A DNA stretch of 36,496 nucleotides, taken from assembly GCA_021740625.1 (NCBI GenBank), contig JAIOZK010000035.1, positions 1-36,496 of the forward strand, given 5' to 3'. The notes beneath the pieces are model-generated. The model did not search any database, was not told the origin of the DNA, and saw only the letters and a list, made by a program, of their open reading frames with translations. The position numbers and the translations under genes were made by a program. Of this stretch, positions 31,433-36,496 are shown piece by piece; the first letter of the stretch is position 1; every line of letters starts with the position of its first letter. This stretch comes from Bacteroidales bacterium. GTDB lineage: Bacteria; Bacteroidota; Bacteroidia; Bacteroidales; JAIOZK01.

Positions 31433-31961
31433 TTTTAATAAGTTTTAATGAAACATTAATTTAGTTACGGGGGTATTTAAACCCACTCAAAGCATAGGGG
31501 GGGTTCGGATAGAGGTGGGGAGAGGAAGCGCATACAGGGGGTTGAAAATTTTTTATGGAAAATTTTTATATGATTGGGGTACCACTATTCCCCTTATAAA
31601 ATAATAAGAATAGTGGGGTCAAATAAGATTCAGGGACTACGCGTATTAAGGTTAACAAAAGAAATATTGTAAAATATTTGATATTCGTTCAACAGCACGC
31701 AGGGAACTTCGCAGAAAGTTTAAAAGATGATTGATAAGATTTTGGAGTTTGTTAAAAAAATTCTATTTTTATTATCTTGAAAAGATTTACAATTAGTCAT
31801 AGTACCATGAAAAACTATCAGATTGCTTAATAAGAAAATAAATCGGGAAAAAACAAAGACACAAAAGGTGCACATAATATCCAAAAATGGGTAGTTATAT
31901 ACACTAAATGTGAACATATAAACAATTTTAAGTAACTACTACTTAATAATTACACTTAAAA
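31433..31961. other. 529-nt non-coding divergent region with palindrome and repeats
   Basis: It lies between leftward and rightward genes. There is a G-rich tract (31495-31542) with runs of up to seven G's and a direct repeat of GAAAATTTTTTAT-type at about 31543-31570. A perfect 9-bp inverted repeat CCACTATTC/GAATAGTGG (31582-31616) has a second small stem (TTAT/ATAA) inside its loop. Base composition becomes strongly AT-rich from about 31.63 kb. No convincing ORF is present. It could hold promoters or a replication or transfer origin. Confidence 0.5.
31928..31946. promoter_or_regulatory. 7-bp inverted repeat upstream of the 968-aa gene, possible operator
   Basis: TTAAGTA-ACTAC-TACTTAA, a perfect 7-bp inverted repeat ending 16 nt before the ATG at 31962. 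It could bind a dimeric regulator or shield the start in mRNA. A CATATAAAC word lies just upstream. No Bacteroidota TAnnTTTG box was found here. Confidence 0.4.
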
Positions 31962-34868
31962 ATGAAAGAAAAATTAAGCAAATTAACTAAGAAAGTTGTT
32001 GGAAGCAACATTGCCAAAAAGGCACTTGGTTTTGGCGCAAAAGCAATTTTAACTGCAGCAATGGTCTATGGAGGATATCAAAACATAAAGGCTAATCAAG
32101 CTTCTGCAAAACCCTTAGAAGGTTTTTATGGCAAGCACAATACGGGCTATGCTTTTGTTGGAGAAAGCAATCAACAATCAAGAAATTACGAAGATAAAAC
32201 TATAAATTACATTGATGCAAAAGAAAGGAATTATAATGTAAAAGAAGAAGAGGCAAATCCAAACAAAAAAACTTCACTTAATTATGTTGAAAAAAGATCT
32301 CCTAAAAAAATAAAACCAAATAAATCTCTCGAGGAGGAGAGTTCTGAAAATTCTAATACATCTTTCACCTCTACTTTGTCAACATCTAACGATTATTTTA
32401 GTTCTCCAACATCAACAAATTACGCATCCGATGATACAACAAATGAAATACAAAAAAAAGAATCAACTAAAAAAATAAAACCAAACAAAGTAAAAGAAAA
32501 AAAATTTCCGATTGTAAATAAGGGACTTAAAAATAAAGGAGATTCTGTTACACATAAACAAGCAGATAGTCTAGAACTTTTTTATGTTCCTTCTGTAAAC
32601 TCTTATCTTAATGAAAAAACTTCGGACAAAGTAAGGAAAAAAATCATGGAAGGAAATTCAAGAGATGTAACTTCCTTTTATGGGGATCAAGTTTTGAACC
32701 CATTTGCTCAACCAAATGTTCTTTCAACAAACTATTCAAATCCTGGAGAAGATAATCTTCATTTTTATGGTTCAGGAGATGCAAATGATGACGGGGTAAT
32801 TAACTGGACAGATTATGATTTGGTAAATTCGGGAACAGCAAACGATAGAACAGATCTTGATGGAGATGGAAGCAGATCAACAACAACAGATGCCCAAATT
32901 CTTTATGATTATTTGACAGATCAAATGCCCTACCTTCCAGCACATTGGGAGCATTTGACTCAAACAGAAAAAGTAGATTGGTTCGAGAAAACTTTGGCAA
33001 TAGACCAAACAGATTTAATTCCTCCCGGACCTAATTGGGATTGTGATGATTTTGCATTTCAGCTTTGCATTAATGAGGCGGGAATTGAAAATATTGAAAA
33101 TGCGGAAATAAATTTCAATGTTTATGACACAACAATGAATGGTAGATTTAATTCACCTGTTTATAGAGTTACAACTACTTCAGCAAACAACATTGCACAT
33201 AGAATTGACGCCAATTTGGTTGGAGATAATCCTATTAATTTTGAAGATTGGTATTTTGTGGAACCCCAGGACGATTCTCAAGTTTCTCCCGGAGACCCAA
33301 GTATGGACCCAAATGAGCCTGTTAAAATTGATAGGTATTCTTATATTTGGAGTGAAAACATTCAACAATACGTACATGGTTATGTTAATGCTGTTTGGTT
33401 CAACTTAACAAACGGAACCCCCACAGTTTCATGGCAACATCCGGATTTGGTCACTCAAAGGCCTGCAAAAGACTTCTATATTAATATAGGAGGAACTGCG
33501 CCTGAAGATATAACTATTGAATACGACCAATCATATGAGAATTCAAGCCCCTCAATGGAAGATGCGGGAGAAGTTACAGGATACGCGGATTGGGCAACTG
33601 TTTCATTTTCAGATTCTACAAACAGAGTTGGAACTACAAGCGATTCAAGTTTCTTTAACTATGATATCTTTAGATCAATATTGGCAAAATCAGATTCCTC
33701 TTTAGTTATTGATACGACCTATAAATCAATAGATTCAAGGTATGGAAGACCAGCACAATTAATTCAGGTAAGAGATACTGAAACGCCAGTTATAACACAA
33801 AACCATAACGGAGATGAAATGTTTTACTCAGATTGGTTGGCAAACGGATTCCAACATTCGACAGCTACGGACAATTCTGGATACCCTGAATTGTTTGAAG
33901 AACAAACCTCAAACCAAGGAACAAATCCTGACAGTTGTAACTATTACAATTTTACAATAAATGTTTCAGACAGTGCTGTAGATCCTACTGGAAATTATTC
34001 TTTAAACAGTTATAATGTAGATGTTGTTTTAGATGATACGTATTTTACTTTTGTTCCTGAGGACCAAGAAATTTCTTACTCTCCAGATTTAAATTTATTT
34101 CCGGAAAACACTGGAGGTTACGCACAGGCAACAAACAATGCAGGAGTTCCAGTAGGAATTAGTTATTTCGATATTTCTAATCAAGATCCAGATTCAACCC
34201 AATGCAACCATTACAATTATAGTGTAAATAGGATTTGGGAAGCTCAAGACCAAGTTTGTTTTAACCCCCCTATATCAGACGGACAAAATATAGACATTTC
34301 CAAATCTTACTCTATAAGTTTAGATAGTTTTCCACAAGATGTGGTTATAGGTAATAATGATCCCACTCATCCAGACCAAACCGGATGGATACAAGGTACA
34401 GATACTTTGGTTCCTTGGTATCCAGTTCAAAGGCCATTTGAAGACGAAATAATAGAGGCAACCCCCTCAGATACAATATGGCACAGACACTGGAGCATGA
34501 AAGATATTTGTGATCAATCAGAGGATTATGGTTATCAGGTAATACACAAAGATGTTTATTTAGGAAAAGAAGATTTAGAATCTTTATTGTACAAATCAGA
34601 TTTAAAACTTCCATATCCAAATCCGATTAAAGGAGGAATGACAAACTTTTCATATGAACTAAAAGAAAATGCTGATGATGTTAGATTGACAGTGAGAGAT
34701 GTTCTTGGAAGAGAAATAGAACAGTTTGATTTAGGATCTAAAGAAAAAGGAAACCATACTTTAAGAAAAGACTTCAACAATCTTTCTTCAGGAAACTATT
34801 TTGTAACGCTTGACGTTAATGGGAAACCTATTGATACCGAAAAGCTGATTAAAATTAAGAATGATTAA
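31962..34868 (+). CDS. T9SS type A-sorted protein with dockerin-like and papain/transglutaminase-like segments
   Basis: 968 aa. The N-terminus has a hydrophobic signal-like stretch (about 18-49, ending QASA). Residues 50-260 are low-complexity Lys/Asn/Ser, with KKIKPNK at 115-121 and again at 170-176. A dockerin-like pair of calcium loops lies at 272-318 (GDANDDGVINWTDYDLV and DLDGDGSRSTTTDA). Then CDDFAFQLC (C361), AHRID (H413) and WYFVEPQ (E434) have the spacing of a papain/transglutaminase-like Cys-His-acid fold. The middle and C-terminal parts are beta-sandwich-like. Residues 884-968 are a T9SS sorting domain (PYPNP, LSSGNYFVTL). It is Lys/Asn-rich and AT-rich, unlike the first T9SS protein. 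It is tail-to-tail with the next gene, sharing 4 nt. Confidence 0.75.
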   Translation: MKEKLSKLTKKVVGSNIAKKALGFGAKAILTAAMVYGGYQNIKANQASAKPLEGFYGKHNTGYAFVGESNQQSRNYEDKTINYIDAKERNYNVKEEEANPNKKTSLNYVEKRSPKKIKPNKSLEEESSENSNTSFTSTLSTSNDYFSSPTSTNYASDDTTNEIQKKESTKKIKPNKVKEKKFPIVNKGLKNKGDSVTHKQADSLELFYVPSVNSYLNEKTSDKVRKKIMEGNSRDVTSFYGDQVLNPFAQPNVLSTNYSNPGEDNLHFYGSGDANDDGVINWTDYDLVNSGTANDRTDLDGDGSRSTTTDAQILYDYLTDQMPYLPAHWEHLTQTEKVDWFEKTLAIDQTDLIPPGPNWDCDDFAFQLCINEAGIENIENAEINFNVYDTTMNGRFNSPVYRVTTTSANNIAHRIDANLVGDNPINFEDWYFVEPQDDSQVSPGDPSMDPNEPVKIDRYSYIWSENIQQYVHGYVNAVWFNLTNGTPTVSWQHPDLVTQRPAKDFYINIGGTAPEDITIEYDQSYENSSPSMEDAGEVTGYADWATVSFSDSTNRVGTTSDSSFFNYDIFRSILAKSDSSLVIDTTYKSIDSRYGRPAQLIQVRDTETPVITQNHNGDEMFYSDWLANGFQHSTATDNSGYPELFEEQTSNQGTNPDSCNYYNFTINVSDSAVDPTGNYSLNSYNVDVVLDDTYFTFVPEDQEISYSPDLNLFPENTGGYAQATNNAGVPVGISYFDISNQDPDSTQCNHYNYSVNRIWEAQDQVCFNPPISDGQNIDISKSYSISLDSFPQDVVIGNNDPTHPDQTGWIQGTDTLVPWYPVQRPFEDEIIEATPSDTIWHRHWSMKDICDQSEDYGYQVIHKDVYLGKEDLESLLYKSDLKLPYPNPIKGGMTNFSYELKENADDVRLTVRDVLGREIEQFDLGSKEKGNHTLRKDFNNLSSGNYFVTLDVNGKPIDTEKLIKIKND

Positions 34869-35602
34869 CCTTTTAATTCTATATTTGCGATTATCGGGAA
34901 GTGGTCAGATATTTTTCCATCAGAACATTCTATTTTTTTAATCTTAAATTTTGATTTGTGTGCAAGAATATAATCCAAAGTTATTGGTTTATCATTATTT
35001 GAAAATTTTGTGGGATTAAAAGATTTGTACTGTTTTATTAAATAAGATATATAGTAATTTTCTTTTGCAATTTCAATTATTTCTTTTGTGTCTTTTATGT
35101 TAAAATCCCCCGCGATTATTGGTTGAATTTTTTTCTTATTGCACCACTTTAAAGCCTCTATTAATTGCTTTTTTGATCCTTCATCCGTGTTTTCAAAGTG
35201 AACATTTAACACATCTATTTTTTTCCCTTTTATCTTTATTCTGAAATGTGCAAATCCCGATTTTTTTGTTTTTTTAACTGATTCAAGGATTTTTATTTTG
35301 GATTTTATTAGCTTGTATTTTGATAGAATTCCAAATCCTTGGGACATTTTCCATTTTAGAGGTTCTTTGTGCCAATTTTTCATTTTATCCAATTTTACAA
35401 AAGAAAAATAAGGATATTTTAATTCACGATTTATTTCGTCAATTTGGTTTTTATAGATCTTTTTCAATCTATTATCTTTACAAGCTTCTTGAAAAAGAAT
35501 GATTTCTGGGGAGTTTTCTTTTATGAAATCTACGGCATTTTTTTTCCTATTTTTCCAATCATAGTATTTCCAGATATTTAATGTTATTAGTTTTATTTCC
35601 AT
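34865..35602 (-). CDS. Endonuclease/exonuclease/phosphatase (EEP) family protein
   Basis: 245 aa. The EEP motifs are all present: N9 in TLNIW, E39 in LFQEA, H135 in NVHFEN, GDFN at 165-168, D210 in LDYIL and SDH at 232-234. These bind a divalent metal and cleave phosphodiester bonds. There is no signal peptide. The substrate (DNA, RNA, nucleotide or lipid) cannot be told. The protein is very Lys/Ile-rich and the gene very AT-rich. It lies 24 nt downstream of the gene at 35627, so they probably form an operon. Confidence 0.88.
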   Translation of the reverse strand: MEIKLITLNIWKYYDWKNRKKNAVDFIKENSPEIILFQEACKDNRLKKIYKNQIDEINRELKYPYFSFVKLDKMKNWHKEPLKWKMSQGFGILSKYKLIKSKIKILESVKKTKKSGFAHFRIKIKGKKIDVLNVHFENTDEGSKKQLIEALKWCNKKKIQPIIAGDFNIKDTKEIIEIAKENYYISYLIKQYKSFNPTKFSNNDKPITLDYILAHKSKFKIKKIECSDGKISDHFPIIANIELKG

Positions 35603-35626
35603 TAAAAGAAAAAAGGAAGTTATTAT

Positions 35627-36292
35627 TTAAATTTGATGATTTGCAGATTCTTTTCCATTTTCTAAGGCAGATTTTGCACATTGGGAGTATCTTTCATCTA
35701 CTTGGAGATCTTTTGCAATCATTTCCAAAGTTTCTTTTTTTACATTCGGATTTCTAGAAATTATTCTTAAAATATATCCAAAACCCAACTCATTCCCCAA
35801 TGATTCTGCAACATGGTGAAGATATTTGGAGTTACAATGGGGACTCGTAGTTAATGAAGCCTGTATTTCCCAAGAACGAGAGCCCCTTTCTCTTTGAGTT
35901 ATTTCTTCCAACAAATTTTTCTGATTGGAGTTTGAAGTCCCCCAGATAAGTGCCAGTTTTGTTAAAAAGTCATTATTTTTTAATAAAAGACTTCTTTCTT
36001 TTTCAGAAGTATTTGAAGAATATGCCTTATGAAAGTCAGAAGACCATCTTTTATTTTTTATTTCTTTTCCCTTTTCCTCAATTATAAAATTCCAAATTCC
36101 TTCTTTTATTTTTGCTATGTGAAATCTTTGGAGGTTAAATTCTTTAGATAATTCTTTTGGATTATTGATTTTATAGTATCCCATTATTTCTTCGGAATTT
36201 CTAAAAACTGAAGAGAGTGTCTTATGGTCAAGGAAGGTTAACCCTTCATCTTCTGTCCCTTTGTTATTAATAAGAATCTCATTTCTAAACAA
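35627..36292 (-). CDS. Unknown protein, possibly helical repeat
   Basis: 221 aa from a TTG at 36292. The frame is open further to 36364 with coding-like residues (NKLINKNNFSKAIEALKFNL) but no ATG, so the start is uncertain. It is hydrophilic, largely helical, Lys/Glu/Asn-rich. The second half (about 110-210) has HEAT-like helix pairs (NDFLTKLALIWGTS, SLGNELGFGYILRIISRNP). There is no catalytic motif I recognise. Confidence 0.6.
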   Translation of the reverse strand: MFRNEILINNKGTEDEGLTFLDHKTLSSVFRNSEEIMGYYKINNPKELSKEFNLQRFHIAKIKEGIWNFIIEEKGKEIKNKRWSSDFHKAYSSNTSEKERSLLLKNNDFLTKLALIWGTSNSNQKNLLEEITQRERGSRSWEIQASLTTSPHCNSKYLHHVAESLGNELGFGYILRIISRNPNVKKETLEMIAKDLQVDERYSQCAKSALENGKESANHQI

Positions 36293-36496
36293 TAGATTAA
36301 ATTTTAGTGCTTCAATGGCCTTTGAAAAATTATTTTTATTTATTAACTTATTTTGATTTGTTGCTCAATTAATCATTGAACGTTCATTGATAAAAGAAAA
36401 CCGATTGTTTTTCAGGATTATACCAAAGGATTTGATTTTTCTTAAGAAGGGGGATAAAAACCTGGTGATATGATGAAATGAGGGAAAATGTAAATT
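36293..36496. other. AT-rich end of window with short palindromic repeat
   Basis: TCATTGA occurs twice (36373-36379 and 36384-36390) around a 10-bp palindrome TGAACGTTCA (36377-36386), an operator-like site. It could control the leftward gene pair. The rest has no supported gene. Confidence 0.35.

Noticed and set aside
1-36496. CRISPR array
   Set aside because: No regularly spaced direct repeats with unique spacers were seen. The repeats found are hairpins or short tandem units.

Overview
The window reads as Bacteroidota chromosome, probably Bacteroidales or Marinilabiliales from gene style alone. The signs are two proteins with type IX secretion (T9SS) C-terminal sorting domains, a LruC lipoprotein, a DUF3871 gene, an ECF sigma/DUF6249 pair, and several promoters of the Bacteroidota form (TTG or TTTG, about 19-21 nt, TAnnTTTG). 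No rRNA or CRISPR array is present. Two complete tRNA genes were found: Ala(GGC), minus strand, and Gln(CTG), plus strand.

Layout. 1-6.8 kb: a large T9SS-exported adhesin-like protein, a PIF1-like helicase with RecQ-type C-terminal domains, and tRNA-Ala. 6.9-11.3 kb: a compact peptide-modification cluster. It has a 92-aa RRE/PqqD-like protein, a radical SAM/SPASM enzyme, a second radical SAM enzyme, a 67-aa Trp-rich precursor-like peptide, and a third radical SAM/SPASM enzyme behind its own promoter. This is the most likely undescribed system in the window. 11.4-12.0 kb: a frameshifted lipoprotein gene. 12.1-19.8 kb: housekeeping genes (thpR, DUF6249 membrane protein, ECF sigma plus a membrane partner, fructosamine-kinase-family protein, S9 peptidase, a nested hairpin array, glnS, tRNA-Gln). 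20.0-25.5 kb: a PKD lipoprotein, a LruC lipoprotein, a cyclase/kynurenine-formamidase-family protein, a geranylgeranyl-reductase-like flavoprotein and an unknown exported protein.

At about 25.55 kb there is a tRNA 3'-end-like hairpin followed by a strong terminator on the minus strand, as expected at the edge of an element integrated into a tRNA gene. To its right lies a mostly minus-strand accessory region (25.7-31.4 kb). It holds a two-TM coiled-coil protein with an overlapping 54-aa proline-rich gene, a truncated agmatine/peptidylarginine deiminase, a KilA-N remnant, a short RadC, small membrane proteins, and a phage-like recombination module (Sak4-like ATPase, DUF3871, and a protein with an acidic tail). 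No integrase is visible.

From about 31.5 kb to the end the DNA becomes much more AT-rich and the proteins Lys/Asn/Ile-rich. This part has a 968-aa T9SS protein with dockerin-like and papain/transglutaminase-like segments, an endonuclease/exonuclease/phosphatase-family protein and an unknown protein. It is either a separate acquisition or an assembly join. All calls come from reading the sequence; no database search was run.
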